Positions 44,168-54,253 are shown, numbered from the stretch's first letter. The stretch is DNA of 64,000 nt from Methylosinus trichosporium OB3b (GCF_002752655.1 NZ_CP023737.1:4178001-4242000); one strand, 5' to 3'. Translations and numbers: made by a program. Notes: a model not told the origin generated them from the sequence alone.

Positions 44168-45118
44168 ATGCCGAACTCCTCATCTCCTGCGGCGGCGCAG
44201 GACGACGCCGTCGCCGTTATCGTGCCGTGCTATGACTCGGCGGACACGCTCGCCGAGACGCTCGAGAGCGTCCTCGCGCAAGAAGGGCCGCTCGAGATCA
44301 TCGTCGTCGATGACGGTTCGCGCGACGAGTCGCTCGCCGTGGCGAGGCGCTTCGAACCGCGTGTGCGCGTGGTGTCGGGCCCCAATCGCGGCGCCTCGGC
44401 GGCGCGCAATCGCGGCGTTGACGAGACGCAATCGCCTTGGATTCTGTTTCTCGACGCCGATGACCTCATCGAGCCGGGCACGCTATCGCGCCGGCTCGAG
44501 ACGGCGCGCGCCAGCGGGGCCGATGTGATTGTCTGCGACTGGCGCGAGTTTTCCGGGCAACCTGCCGAGGGCGTGACGCGCTCGCTCGATTGGACGGCGA
44601 TTCGGCGGGACGCCGAGCATGCGATCGCCGCGGGCGCCTGGGCGACCACCGCCGCCATTCTCTATCGGCGTGCGCTGGTCGAGCGCATCGGCGGATTTCG
44701 CGCCGATCTGCCAGTCATTCAGGATGCGCGCTTCTTCTTCGACGCCGCCGCCGCGGGCGGACGCTTTGCGCATTCGCCGCATCTCGGCGCCTCCTATCGA
44801 TTGCGCCCCCAGAGCCTGTCGCGCCGCGATCCGACGCGCTTCCTGCTCGACATTCTGTCGAACGGCAAGCAGATCGAGGAGTCCTGGCGCGGGCGGAACG
44901 TGCTCGACGATATGCGCCTGCAGGCGTTGATGGGCGTCTATAATGTCGCCGGGCGCGGGCTGTTCAGCCTCGGGCATGAGCAATGGTTCGAGGCGGTGGC
45001 GGCGCAGCGCAGCCTCGGGCTTCCACTGCCGCGTCACTCGCGTGTGATGGAGCCGCTCGCGCGCATGATCGGCCTGCGCCCCGCTCGCCTCCTCGGCGCG
45101 CTGGCGAAGGTCGCATGA
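44168..45118 (+). CDS. Glycosyltransferase family 2 protein
   Basis: The 316-residue GT-A transferase has VAVIVPCYDSADTLAETLES at the N-terminus, the nucleotide-binding VVDDGSRDES and the metal-binding DADD in ILFLDADDLI. The C-terminal third is helical. The end overlaps the following gene (ATGA at 45115). Confidence 0.92.
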   Translation: MPNSSSPAAAQDDAVAVIVPCYDSADTLAETLESVLAQEGPLEIIVVDDGSRDESLAVARRFEPRVRVVSGPNRGASAARNRGVDETQSPWILFLDADDLIEPGTLSRRLETARASGADVIVCDWREFSGQPAEGVTRSLDWTAIRRDAEHAIAAGAWATTAAILYRRALVERIGGFRADLPVIQDARFFFDAAAAGGRFAHSPHLGASYRLRPQSLSRRDPTRFLLDILSNGKQIEESWRGRNVLDDMRLQALMGVYNVAGRGLFSLGHEQWFEAVAAQRSLGLPLPRHSRVMEPLARMIGLRPARLLGALAKVA

Positions 45119-46446
45119 GCGGTCGGCGTCACCTGCTCCAGGCCTCCGCCTGGTATCCGCCTTATGATCTCGGCGGGACCGAGATCTATCTCCAAGGATT
45201 GGTCGGAGAGCTCGCCGAACGCGGCGTCGAGAGCGTGATCGTGGTTCCGCGTCCAGACGGCGCGCCGCAACGTTATCGCCATGAGGGCGCTTGCGTCGAA
45301 ACCTATCCGGTCAGCGGCGCGGCGACGGCGCACGAGCTTCGTCGCGGCGCGCCACATGCCGGTTTCGAGGAGTTTCGCACGGTGCTGGCGCGGCATAGCG
45401 GCGCGATCTATCACCAGCACTCCTGGACGCGCGGATGCGGGCCGCAGCATTTGCGAGCGGCGCACGAGCTCGGGCTGCGCACGGTCGTCACAGTGCATGT
45501 CGGCGGCGCTTTCTGTCTGCGCGGCACGATGATGCTGCGCGGCGAGGGCCCTTGCGACGGCTTTATCGACGAGCGTCGATGCGCCGGCTGCTGGGCGGAG
45601 TCACGAGGGCTGCCGAAGCCACTGGCGATGCGGCTCGCGTCTTTGCCGCTCGGCGCGGCGCGCGCAGCGCGCCGTTTCGCATCGCCTGTGGCGACGGCGC
45701 TGTCGGCGCGCGCGCTCGGCGCAGAGAAAAAGCGGGATCTCGCCGAGATGATCGAGCGCGCCGATCGCATCGTCGCGGTCTGTGGATGGCTGCGGGACGC
45801 GCTCGTCGCCAATGGCGCGCCGGAGAAGAAGCTGGTCGTGAGCCGGCAGGGCGTGACGCGCGGGTTTCTCGCGAACGCGCGCGCCAATCCGCGTCGTCCC
45901 CGTTCAGGGCGGCTGGAGCTGCTCTATCTCGGACGCTGGCATTGGACAAAGGGAGTCGACGTCGTCGTGCGTGCGATCGCGGCGCTGCCGCGCAGCCTCG
46001 ATCTCCGTCTCACCATGCGCGGCCCGGAAGGCGGCGCCGAGGAGCGCGCCTATAAGGCTGATATTCGCGCGCTGGTCGGCGATGATCCGCGCTTTTGCTT
46101 CGCCGACGCCGCGCCCAATGCGCGTTTGCCCGAGATCATGGCGCTGCATGATTGCCTCGTCGTCCCGTCGCTCTGGCTCGAGACGGGACCAATGGTGGCG
46201 CTGGAGGCGCAGGCTTGCGGGCTTTTCGTGCTCGGCTCGCGGCTCGGCGGACTCGCGGAGCTGCTGGACGGACGCGGGGGCGGCGAGCTCGTGGAGGCGG
46301 GCTCGGTCGAAGCCTGGCGCGACGCGATCCTGCGCCTCGCCGAGCGCGGCGCTGAGAACAATGTGCTGCGCGAGACGAACGAACCGCGGACGATGGCCGC
46401 GGCGGCCGCGGACATGATCGCGCTCTACGACGAGCTCGCAGGATGA
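45115..46446 (+). CDS. Glycosyltransferase family 4 protein with a cysteine cluster
   Basis: The 443-residue GT-B transferase begins SAWYPPYDLGGTEIYL (donor-side glycine loop) and has the C-terminal YLGRWHWTKGVDVVVR and SLWLETGPMVALEAQACG motifs. Between about residues 135 and 165 four cysteines occur (FCLRG, PCDGF, RRCAGCW), a possible metal site also seen in some other family 4 enzymes. Sugar specificity is unknown. Confidence 0.9.
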   Translation: MSGRRHLLQASAWYPPYDLGGTEIYLQGLVGELAERGVESVIVVPRPDGAPQRYRHEGACVETYPVSGAATAHELRRGAPHAGFEEFRTVLARHSGAIYHQHSWTRGCGPQHLRAAHELGLRTVVTVHVGGAFCLRGTMMLRGEGPCDGFIDERRCAGCWAESRGLPKPLAMRLASLPLGAARAARRFASPVATALSARALGAEKKRDLAEMIERADRIVAVCGWLRDALVANGAPEKKLVVSRQGVTRGFLANARANPRRPRSGRLELLYLGRWHWTKGVDVVVRAIAALPRSLDLRLTMRGPEGGAEERAYKADIRALVGDDPRFCFADAAPNARLPEIMALHDCLVVPSLWLETGPMVALEAQACGLFVLGSRLGGLAELLDGRGGGELVEAGSVEAWRDAILRLAERGAENNVLRETNEPRTMAAAAADMIALYDELAG

Positions 46447-46514
46447 GGCGCGTCGCGTTCGCGTCGTCTGCGTTCTGCGTCCCTTTCGACGAAACCAAAG
46501 GCGGCGTCTCAGTC

Positions 46515-47837
46515 ATGCGCACGATCCTCGCTTATCCCGGCAATTCCTGCCACGCGCAGAATGCGGCGCTCGCGCTTCTCGAGGCGGGCGCTCTGCAAAC
46601 GTTTCTGACGAGCTTTCGCTTCGATCGAAATGGCGCGCTCGCCTCGATGCTGCGGCGCGCTCCGTTCGGTTTCGGCGAGGCGATTGTTCGACAGCTCGGA
46701 CGCCGCGCGTTCGATCTGCTTCCGGGCGAGAAAATCACCACGCTTCCCGCATGGGAAATTCTGCGGACCGCGGCGCAGGTCGCGCGCGTCAGCCCGCCCG
46801 TCGTCGATCGCATCTGGGATCAGATGGCGCGGCGCTTCGACGCCGAGGCGGCGCGCCGCTTCGTGCCGCGCACGCGCGCGATCGTCGCCTTCGAATATAT
46901 CGCGCTCGCATCCTTTCGACGCGCGCAGCAGGAGGGCGTCGCGCGCATTCTGCATCTGCCGTCGCTCGACAGTCGGCATTTCGACGAGCTGCGTCGCCGC
47001 GAGGTCGCGCGCTGGCGTGAGCTCGCGACGCCCTATGACGCTTATTTCGAATCGAAATTCGAGGAAAGATACGAGAGATGCTGCGCGGAGCGCGATCTCG
47101 CCGATGTGATGATCGCGAACTCGTCCCTGACGGCATGGTCGCATGTCGAGCGCGGCGCCGATCCGACGCGCGTCTTCGTCGCCCCGCTCGGCGGACCCGA
47201 GCCGATCGCGCGGGTGGAGACGGCGCGCTATGACGAGCGGCGGCCGTTGCGGGTGATGTTCGCGGGCCAATTCAGCATCGGCAAGGGCGCCTATTATCTT
47301 ATTAGCGCATGGCGCAAGCTGGCCGCGGGCGACCGTGCCGAGCTCGTGGTCTATGGACGCCGGGCGCTGCCGGCGCCGCTGCTCGCATCGCTGTCCGATG
47401 ATGTGCAGCTGCAGGGCGCGGTGACGCGGGACGTGCTTTTCGCCGCCTATGAGCGCGCCGATGTGCTGGTGTTTCCGACGTTGTCCGACGGCTTTGGAAT
47501 GGTGGTTGCGGAGGCGCTGGCGCACGGGCTCCCCGTCATCACCACCGATCAGGCGGGGGCCGCGGATCTCATCGGCCCCGACAACGGGCGGATCATTCCC
47601 GCCGCCGACGCGGATGCGCTCTGCGAGGCGCTGCAATGGTGCCTCGACAATCGTCGTCGCCTCGTCGAGATGCGCTTCCACGCGCTGGAGACCGCGCGGC
47701 GAAATCGCTGGACGGCTTATCGCCGTCGCTTGATCGCCAATGTCGATCTCGGCCTTCGCAACAGAGGCTACTCGCCGACGTTCGACCGGCCGGACTCGAC
47801 CGGCGAGTTCCCCCCGCGTCCGCTGGTGCGATCATGA
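46515..47837 (+). CDS. Glycosyltransferase family 4 protein
   Basis: The 440-residue transferase has an unusually long N-terminal half; the C-terminal sugar-nucleotide side is typical (MFAGQFSIGKGAYYLISAW, then FPTLSDGFGMVVAEALAHGL, E-X7-E). The first strand MRTILAYPGN supports the ATG at 46515, with AAAGGCGG 9 bases upstream; the ATG at 46443, overlapping the previous stop, would add 24 residues. The end overlaps the next gene (ATGA at 47834). Confidence 0.86.
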   Translation: MRTILAYPGNSCHAQNAALALLEAGALQTFLTSFRFDRNGALASMLRRAPFGFGEAIVRQLGRRAFDLLPGEKITTLPAWEILRTAAQVARVSPPVVDRIWDQMARRFDAEAARRFVPRTRAIVAFEYIALASFRRAQQEGVARILHLPSLDSRHFDELRRREVARWRELATPYDAYFESKFEERYERCCAERDLADVMIANSSLTAWSHVERGADPTRVFVAPLGGPEPIARVETARYDERRPLRVMFAGQFSIGKGAYYLISAWRKLAAGDRAELVVYGRRALPAPLLASLSDDVQLQGAVTRDVLFAAYERADVLVFPTLSDGFGMVVAEALAHGLPVITTDQAGAADLIGPDNGRIIPAADADALCEALQWCLDNRRRLVEMRFHALETARRNRWTAYRRRLIANVDLGLRNRGYSPTFDRPDSTGEFPPRPLVRS

Positions 47838-49093
47838 GGGCGCCCGTCATCTGCATCATTACGCCTGGACCGCTCGGCTCGACCCCGCGTGTCGTCAAGG
47901 AGGCCGAAGCGCTCGTCGGCGCCGGCTTTCGCGTTCGCGTGATCTCGACACGAACGCTCGACAGCGTCGAGCCTCGCGACCATTCGATTCTCGCGTCCGC
48001 CCGCTTCGACAGCGAGCGTATCGATCTGCGCTCCCGTTTCCGATGGCGCTTGCGACGCTGCGCTCAGATCGGCGCGCGCCTCGTTCACGACATTTCGGGA
48101 TCGGCCGCCGATTACGCCTTCCGACCGGCGACCGCGCCGCTGATGGCGGCGGCGTTGCGCGCGCCCGCCGATCTCTACATCGCGCATTATCCCGCAGCTC
48201 TGCCTGCGGCGGCGCGGGCGGCGCGGCGTCACGGCGTGCGCTACGCCTATGACGCGGAGGATTTTCATCCGGGGGACTGGCCGGTCGATCGCGCCTATGA
48301 CGGCGAGCGTCGCTATCTTCGCGCGATAGAGACCCGCTATCTGCGCGGCTGCGCGCATGTGACGGCGGCGGCTCCGATGATCGCCGACGCTTACGCGAAT
48401 GCCTATCGAATCCCGCGACCGACTGTCGTGCTCAATCTGTTTCCTCGAGATAGGGCTCCCGATGCGCCGACGGAGAGAGGCAGCGCATCGCCCGGACCAT
48501 CGCTCTATTGGTTCTCCCAAATGATCGGCCCCGCCCGCGGATTGGAGTGTGCGGTTCGCGCCATCGGCTGCGCGCGCACGCGTCCGCATCTCTATCTGCG
48601 CGGCAATCCTGTGCCCGGCTTCGTCGATGAGCTGCGGCGCATCGCCGGCGAGGTGGGCGCGGCGGATCGTCTGCATGTTCTGGAGCCGGACCTTCCAGAG
48701 CGCATGGAGCGCCTGTCGGCCGCCTACGATCTCGGGCTCTGCGGCGAGCCGGGTCTATCGCCGAACAATGCGCTGCTTTTGTCGAACAAGCTCTTTACAT
48801 TTCTCGTCGCCGGCCTGCCGCCCATTCTATCGGACACTCCAGCGCAGGCGGCGATCGCGGCGGAGATCGGCGCCGCCGATCGTGTGTATCGGCGTGACTC
48901 GCATGAGGCGCTCGCCACGATGCTCGATCGTCTCCTCGGTGATCCAGCGGCGCTCGCTCGCGCGCGGGCCGAAGCGCATCGGCTCGGACGAGAGCGTTTC
49001 AATTGGGAGACCGAGCGCGAGCGGCTCGTCGAATTGGTGCGAATGTCGACGGCGCAAATTGTCGAGCCGCAGAAGGAGACAGCGCATGCGTGA
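47834..49093 (+). CDS. Glycosyltransferase, GT-B type
   Basis: The 419-residue protein begins ICIITPGPLGSTPRVVKEAE, the usual first strand and glycine loop of GT-B enzymes, and has LYIAHYPAALPAA and YDAEDFHPGD motifs in the N-terminal half. The C-terminal donor side is divergent (LCGEPGLSPNNALLLSNK). Its role is presumably one transfer step in the glycan. Gap to the next gene is 24 bases. Confidence 0.82.
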   Translation: MRAPVICIITPGPLGSTPRVVKEAEALVGAGFRVRVISTRTLDSVEPRDHSILASARFDSERIDLRSRFRWRLRRCAQIGARLVHDISGSAADYAFRPATAPLMAAALRAPADLYIAHYPAALPAAARAARRHGVRYAYDAEDFHPGDWPVDRAYDGERRYLRAIETRYLRGCAHVTAAAPMIADAYANAYRIPRPTVVLNLFPRDRAPDAPTERGSASPGPSLYWFSQMIGPARGLECAVRAIGCARTRPHLYLRGNPVPGFVDELRRIAGEVGAADRLHVLEPDLPERMERLSAAYDLGLCGEPGLSPNNALLLSNKLFTFLVAGLPPILSDTPAQAAIAAEIGAADRVYRRDSHEALATMLDRLLGDPAALARARAEAHRLGRERFNWETERERLVELVRMSTAQIVEPQKETAHA

Positions 49094-49117
49094 GCTCGAT
49101 CGACGGCGCGAGGGCGG

Positions 49118-50440
49118 ATGACGACACATCGAAACGTCATCATCCTGTCGCCGCATTTCCCGCCGTCGACAGTCGCCGGCGTGCATCGGGCGCGGCATCT
49201 CGCCAAACATCTTCCGGCCTTCGGCTGGAAGCCCGTGGTGCTTTGCGTGCATGAGCGATTCCACGCGCAGTCGCTCGATCCAGAGCTCGCGCGACTCGTC
49301 GATCCGTCGACGCGCGTGGAGAAGGTCGCCGCATTGCCGACCGCAATGTCACGGCGTTTCGGCGTCGGCGATATCGGTCTGCGCGCTCTTCCGCAGCTCG
49401 GCGCCGCGCTCGCGCGGCTCTCGCGCGATCTGCCCGCTCGCGCGGTCGTGATCACCGGATCGCCCTTCTATCCGATGCTGCTCTCCGCCATCGCCAAGCG
49501 TTGCGGCGCGAAGGTCGTGCTGGACTTTCAGGATCCCTGGGTGTCGCGATGGGGAGCGACGCAATCGTCGTGGAGCAAGGCGGGGGCGGCGCATCGCCTC
49601 GCGACAGCGCTCGAGCCGCTGGCTCTGCGCCATGCCGATTTCGTCACCTCGGTGTCGGATGTGCAGAATAGCGAAATGGCCGAGCGTCATCGGTGGCTCG
49701 ACGCGACGCGCATGGCCGGCCTGCCGATCGGCGGCGACCCGGAAGACTTCGTTCATTTGCGGTCCATGGCCAAGGAAGCGGCGGCGCCGCGAGGGGAGAA
49801 GCCGATCGTGCTGAGCTTCGTCGGCGCCTTCATGCCGCGCTCGACCGCGCCGATGCGCGCGCTCTTGCGAGGGTTCGCGCTGCTGCGCGCGTCGGAGCCG
49901 CGGCTCGCTGAGCGGCTCGAATTGAATTTTATCGGCACCAGCAATTCGCCCGATGATACGACGGGCTTTCGCGTGCGGCCGCTCGCCGAGGTGGAAGGCG
50001 TCGCCGATCAGGTGCGCGAGACGCCGCGTCGGCTGCCCTATCTCGAGGCGCTAGCGGCGCTCGCATGCTCGGACGGCCTGTTGCTCGTCGGGTCGGACGA
50101 GCCGCATTACACGGCCTCGAAAATCTATCCGGCGTTGATGTCGGGGCGACCCTGGCTATCGTTGTTCCATCGTTCGAGCAGCGCCAACGCCATCTTGCGC
50201 GCTGCGGGGGGCGGCGTCGCGGTGGATTTCGCCTCCGACGAGGAGCTGGTTGGCGCTCCGCCCGTGATCGCCGGCGCGCTGCGTCGGTTGGCCACCGAGA
50301 GCGATGCGTTCGGCGTCGCCGACCCGAATGCTTATGCGCCTTATCAGGCGCGCGCCATCGCAGGGCGCTTTGCGGCGATCTTCGATTCGCTGGTCGGCGA
50401 GCGCGTCGCGTCCCCGTCGATGGAGCTCGAGCGAAATTGA
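49118..50440 (+). CDS. Glycosyltransferase, GT-B type
   Basis: The 440-residue protein opens with IILSPHFPPSTVAGVHRARH, like WbuB-type family 4 transferases, and has VVLDFQDPWVSRW and a C-terminal donor half (VLSFVGAFMPRSTAPMRALL, then SDEPHYTASKIYPALMSGRP). The canonical E-X7-E motif is altered. Its end overlaps the TTG start of the next gene. Confidence 0.85.
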   Translation: MTTHRNVIILSPHFPPSTVAGVHRARHLAKHLPAFGWKPVVLCVHERFHAQSLDPELARLVDPSTRVEKVAALPTAMSRRFGVGDIGLRALPQLGAALARLSRDLPARAVVITGSPFYPMLLSAIAKRCGAKVVLDFQDPWVSRWGATQSSWSKAGAAHRLATALEPLALRHADFVTSVSDVQNSEMAERHRWLDATRMAGLPIGGDPEDFVHLRSMAKEAAAPRGEKPIVLSFVGAFMPRSTAPMRALLRGFALLRASEPRLAERLELNFIGTSNSPDDTTGFRVRPLAEVEGVADQVRETPRRLPYLEALAALACSDGLLLVGSDEPHYTASKIYPALMSGRPWLSLFHRSSSANAILRAAGGGVAVDFASDEELVGAPPVIAGALRRLATESDAFGVADPNAYAPYQARAIAGRFAAIFDSLVGERVASPSMELERN

Positions 50441-51609
50441 CTCGTCTCGCCGTTCTCGCCTCGCATCCGATCCAATATCAGGCGCCATTGTTTCGCGCTT
50501 TGGCGCAGCATGTCGATCTGCATGTCTTCTTCGCCTTCCGTTCGTCGCCGCAGGCGCAGGCGGCGGCGGGATTTGGCGAATTGTTCGAATGGGACGTCGA
50601 TCTTCTGGGCGGCTACAGGAGCAGCTTTCTCGTCAATGTCGCAGCGCGGCCGTCGTCGGAGCGCTTTCTGGGTTGCGACACGCCCGATATCGACCGGCTT
50701 CTCGGCGCCGGGAGGTTCGATGCGCTTCTGGTGATGGGCTGGAATTTGAAGTGCTATGCGCAAGGGGTGCTCGCGGCGCGCCGGCGCGGCGTTCCCGTGC
50801 TGGTGCGCGGCGACAGCCATTTGGCGACGCCGCGCTCGCCGGGAAAGCGACTGGGCAAGGCGTTCGTCTATCCGATTCTGCTGCGCAGCTTCGATGCGGC
50901 GCTCTATGTCGGCGAGTTGTCGCGATCCTATTATCGACGCTATCGCTATCCGGAGCATCGCTTGCATTTTTCGCCGCATTGCGTCGACACGGATTGGTTC
51001 GCCGCGCGCGCCACCGCCGAGGAGCGAGAGAGGTTGCGCCGGCGCTGCGGCGTCTCGCCGAACATCCGGCTCGTCCTGTTCGCTGGCAAGCTGCAGGCGT
51101 TGAAGCGTCCGCTCGATCTGATCGAGGCTGTCGCGGCGCTGCGACGGAGCGGGCGCAGCGACATCGAGCTGCTCGTCGCCGGGGAAGGCGAGATGCGCGA
51201 CGCCATGACTCGTTGCGCCGCGAGCGCCGGCGTGCCGCTGCATATGCTGGGATTTTGCAATCAGACCGCCATGCCGAGCGCCTATGCCGCCGCCGATTGT
51301 CTCGTGCTGCCGTCGAGCGGCGAGACCTGGGGGCTCGTCGCCAATGAGGCGCTCGCCTGCGGCGCGCCGATCATCGTCTCCGACGCTTGCGGCTGCGCGC
51401 CGGATCTCGCGACCGATCCTTGTGTGGGCCGCGTCTATCCGATGGGAGACGTTGCGCGTCTCGCGGCGGCGATCACGCAGACATTCGATCTTCCCCGTGA
51501 CGTCGCCGCCATTTCCCGCCTCAGCGCGCGCTATGGGGTCGGCGCCGCCGCGGCGGGCGTCGTCGACGCGTTGCGCTCGGTCGCGGCGCGACGTCGAGCC
51601 GTGTCCTGA
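50437..51609 (+). CDS. Glycosyltransferase family 4 protein
   Basis: The 390-residue GT-B transferase starts with LAVLASHPIQYQAPLFRAL and has the donor-side motifs VLFAGKLQALKRPLDLIEAV and PSSGETWGLVANEALACGAP (E-X7-E). The TTG at 50437 overlaps the previous TGA stop (TTGA), a coupling of the same kind as the ATGA overlaps in this locus; no ATG is available near the conserved N-terminus. Confidence 0.88.
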   Translation: MTRLAVLASHPIQYQAPLFRALAQHVDLHVFFAFRSSPQAQAAAGFGELFEWDVDLLGGYRSSFLVNVAARPSSERFLGCDTPDIDRLLGAGRFDALLVMGWNLKCYAQGVLAARRRGVPVLVRGDSHLATPRSPGKRLGKAFVYPILLRSFDAALYVGELSRSYYRRYRYPEHRLHFSPHCVDTDWFAARATAEERERLRRRCGVSPNIRLVLFAGKLQALKRPLDLIEAVAALRRSGRSDIELLVAGEGEMRDAMTRCAASAGVPLHMLGFCNQTAMPSAYAAADCLVLPSSGETWGLVANEALACGAPIIVSDACGCAPDLATDPCVGRVYPMGDVARLAAAITQTFDLPRDVAAISRLSARYGVGAAAAGVVDALRSVAARRRAVS

Positions 51610-51623
51610 GAGCGAGATCATCC

Positions 51624-53102
51624 ATGCCAGTCACCGAGTCAGGCGCCCAGTCGCGCGCGGACCCACATCGCATTGCTGCGCCGCCCGCGACTGAATGGGT
51701 CGGCGCGAGCGGGCCGCCTGGACTCTTTGTGATCTGCGCAGCGATTTTTTTCACTCTGGGGGTAGGCCCCAATGCGATGCTGGCGGCGCTCTCGGTGGCC
51801 ACATTGGCGTTCGGCGCGCGGCTGCTGTGGCGACCCTCGGAGTCGCCGATTCTCCTGTTCGTTTTCGGCTATCAATGGCTGGAGGCGTCGACCTCTGTCT
51901 TTCACTGCAATTGGCTCGGAAAGGATGTCGGCGATTATTCCAAGGTGCATGGAGACGCCGCTCTGGCGATCGTTCTCAGCCTCCTCGGCCTCGCGGCGAT
52001 GGCCGCAGGCATGGCTTTCGCCCTTGGACCGCGGGGGATGTCGTTGGGCGCTCCGGCGCGGTCGATAGCCCTGGCTCAGCCAGCGGAGCGATGGTTCCAC
52101 CTCTATGCAGCGTCATTGGCGGCGTCGCTTTCGGCGCTCTCTGTCGCTTATGTGGCGCCAGGCCTCACCCAGCCCATCATCGCCGCGGCGAACATCAAAT
52201 GGGCGTTCTTCTATATGCTGGCCTATGCCTATTTCTGCGGGGCGCCCGGCGCGCAGAGATATTTCATCATCGCCTTCCTCATCGAGCTCGCGCAGGGGGT
52301 GGGCGGCTTTTTCTCCGACTTCAAGACGGTGATCTTCGTCTCTCTCTTCGCCACCATAGCATCGAATAAGCGGTTTTCCGCTTCGGCGATTGCAGCGGCG
52401 CTCGCGTTTTGCGTCCTCGGATTTGCGCTCGCGGTCGTATGGACCGTGATCAAGCCGGAGTTTCGCTTTTTCGTCTCGGGCGGAACCGGCACGCAGGTCG
52501 TCGCGGTGGATTTGGAGCGCCGCTTCGCCTTTCTGTTTTCGCTGATCGCGAAGCTCGACGCGGATGCGCTAGCCGGTGGAGTCGATCTTCTGCTTCGCCG
52601 TATCTCCTATGTCGAATATTTCGGGGCGGTGCTGGATTTCGTTCCCGCGCATCTTCCACATGAAGGCGGCGCGCTATGGTGGGACGCGATCTCGCGGCCG
52701 TTCATGCCGCGCCTGCTGTTCCCCGACAAGGAGGTGATCAGCGACACGCTGCGCACCAATATCTACACGGGCGGCGCCGCAGGGGAAAGTCCGAACACAT
52801 CGATCAGCATCGGCGCGATCGGCGAGAGCTATATCGACTTCGGTATGTTTCTGATGATGCCGGCGCTGTTCTTGCTCGGCAGCTTCTATGGCGCGGTCTA
52901 TCGCAAGCTCATTGCCTGGCGCGCCGCGAGTCCGCTGCTCGGCATGGCGATCGCGACCGCGATTCTGCTCGGCGCGGCGGATCTCGGGGCGAGCGTCACC
53001 AAGACCTTCGGCGGCGTGGTGGTGGCGCTGCTGGTCGGCTGGATATTCGTCGTTCATATCGCGCCGCATGTGGCGCCCTGGCTGAAGGCCAAGTCGCGGT
53101 GA
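51624..53102 (+). CDS. Polytopic membrane protein, possible polysaccharide polymerase
   Basis: The 492-residue protein has about ten predicted membrane helices and a large periplasmic loop (about 275-400). Topology and position resemble O-antigen/EPS polymerases (Wzy or EpsG-like), which join oligosaccharide units. There is no reliable sequence motif, so the function is inferred. Together with an ABC exporter but without a recognised Wzx flippase, its role in the pathway is unclear. The end overlaps the next gene (GTGA at 53099). Confidence 0.75.
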   Translation: MPVTESGAQSRADPHRIAAPPATEWVGASGPPGLFVICAAIFFTLGVGPNAMLAALSVATLAFGARLLWRPSESPILLFVFGYQWLEASTSVFHCNWLGKDVGDYSKVHGDAALAIVLSLLGLAAMAAGMAFALGPRGMSLGAPARSIALAQPAERWFHLYAASLAASLSALSVAYVAPGLTQPIIAAANIKWAFFYMLAYAYFCGAPGAQRYFIIAFLIELAQGVGGFFSDFKTVIFVSLFATIASNKRFSASAIAAALAFCVLGFALAVVWTVIKPEFRFFVSGGTGTQVVAVDLERRFAFLFSLIAKLDADALAGGVDLLLRRISYVEYFGAVLDFVPAHLPHEGGALWWDAISRPFMPRLLFPDKEVISDTLRTNIYTGGAAGESPNTSISIGAIGESYIDFGMFLMMPALFLLGSFYGAVYRKLIAWRAASPLLGMAIATAILLGAADLGASVTKTFGGVVVALLVGWIFVVHIAPHVAPWLKAKSR

Positions 53103-54253
53103 GGCGACTCGGCGTGCTGCATGTGATTCCCTCGGTTTCACTGCGGGAAGGCGGGCCGGCGCGCGCGCTCGCGACGATGGAGCGTGCGCTCGACGAGGCG
53201 GGCGTGCGCGTCACCACTGTCGCCACGAGTCACGGTCTCGGCGATGCGGCGCCGGCGCGTGCGCGGCGCATTTATTCTAAGCTCTGGGCGAGCCCCTATA
53301 AGTTCGCGCCCGGCCTCGCTCCGACGCTGGCGGCGGCCATTCGCTCGCATGATGTCGTGCATATCCACGCGCTGTTCTCCTTTTCCTCGACGCTCGCTGC
53401 CTGGATCGCGCGGCTCTATGGCGTTCCCTATGTCGTGCGGCCGCTCGGCGTTTTGAACGCCTGGGGAGTAGGCGAGCGACGCGCGCGGTTGAAGCGTCTG
53501 TCGATCGCGCTCGTCGAGCGGAGCAATCTGCGCGCCGCGGCGGCGGTTCATTTCACCAGCGAGCAGGAGAAAGAGGAGGCCGAACGTCTCGGCCTCGCTT
53601 TTCGCAGCGTCGTCATTCCGCTCGGCGTCGAAGCGCCGGAGCAGAGCGGTGATGCGACCAGGCAGCTTCTGCCGGCTGCGCTCGCCGGAAGAATGGCGAT
53701 CTTGTTTTTGTCGCGTGTGTCGCCGAAGAAAAATCTCGAGACGCTGATCGACGCCTTCGCGCTCTCGCCGGTCCTTCGGAAGTCAGCGGCGCTGGTCGTG
53801 GCGGGAGAGGGTGAGGCGGATTATGTCGAGCGGCTGCGGGCGCGGGCGCGCGTCGCCGGCGTCGGGGAGGCGGTGTGCTGGCTCGGTCATGTCGACGGCG
53901 CGCAAAAGGCGCTCGCTCTGCGGTCGGCGGATGTATTCGTTCTACCGTCCTTTTCCGAGAATTTCGGCATCGCGGCGGTCGAGGCGATGCAGGCGGGGCT
54001 TCCCTGCGTGCTGACGCCGGGAGTGGCGGTGGCGGCTTCGGCGGAAGGCGCCGGCGCGGCGATCATCGTGGAGCCGGAGGCGACGGCGCTTCGCGTCGCG
54101 CTCGAGCGGCTGATCGGCGACGGCGAGGCGCGGCGGCGCATGAGCGTGCGAGCGCGGGAATTTTCCCATGAGGCCTGGTCGACGGAGACGATGGCGGCGC
54201 GTCTCGTCGATCTCTATGAGACTGTGGCGCGCGGCAGGAGCAGCGGCGAATGA
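53099..54253 (+). CDS. Glycosyltransferase family 4 protein
   Basis: The 384-residue GT-B transferase has LHVIPSVSLREGGPARALAT at the N-terminus, VVHIHALFSFSSTLAA, and the donor motifs LFLSRVSPKKNLETLIDAF and PSFSENFGIAAVEAMQAGLP (E-X7-E). The GTG start overlaps the previous stop codon, and its own end overlaps the next gene (ATGA at 54250). Confidence 0.9.
   Translation: MRRLGVLHVIPSVSLREGGPARALATMERALDEAGVRVTTVATSHGLGDAAPARARRIYSKLWASPYKFAPGLAPTLAAAIRSHDVVHIHALFSFSSTLAAWIARLYGVPYVVRPLGVLNAWGVGERRARLKRLSIALVERSNLRAAAAVHFTSEQEKEEAERLGLAFRSVVIPLGVEAPEQSGDATRQLLPAALAGRMAILFLSRVSPKKNLETLIDAFALSPVLRKSAALVVAGEGEADYVERLRARARVAGVGEAVCWLGHVDGAQKALALRSADVFVLPSFSENFGIAAVEAMQAGLPCVLTPGVAVAASAEGAGAAIIVEPEATALRVALERLIGDGEARRRMSVRAREFSHEAWSTETMAARLVDLYETVARGRSSGE

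Noticed and set aside
41836..44169. 777-residue open frame on the minus strand opposite the FkbM and Wzt-like genes.
   Set aside because: Shadow of real genes; no recognisable domain and typical Arg/Ala/Glu/His-rich composition.
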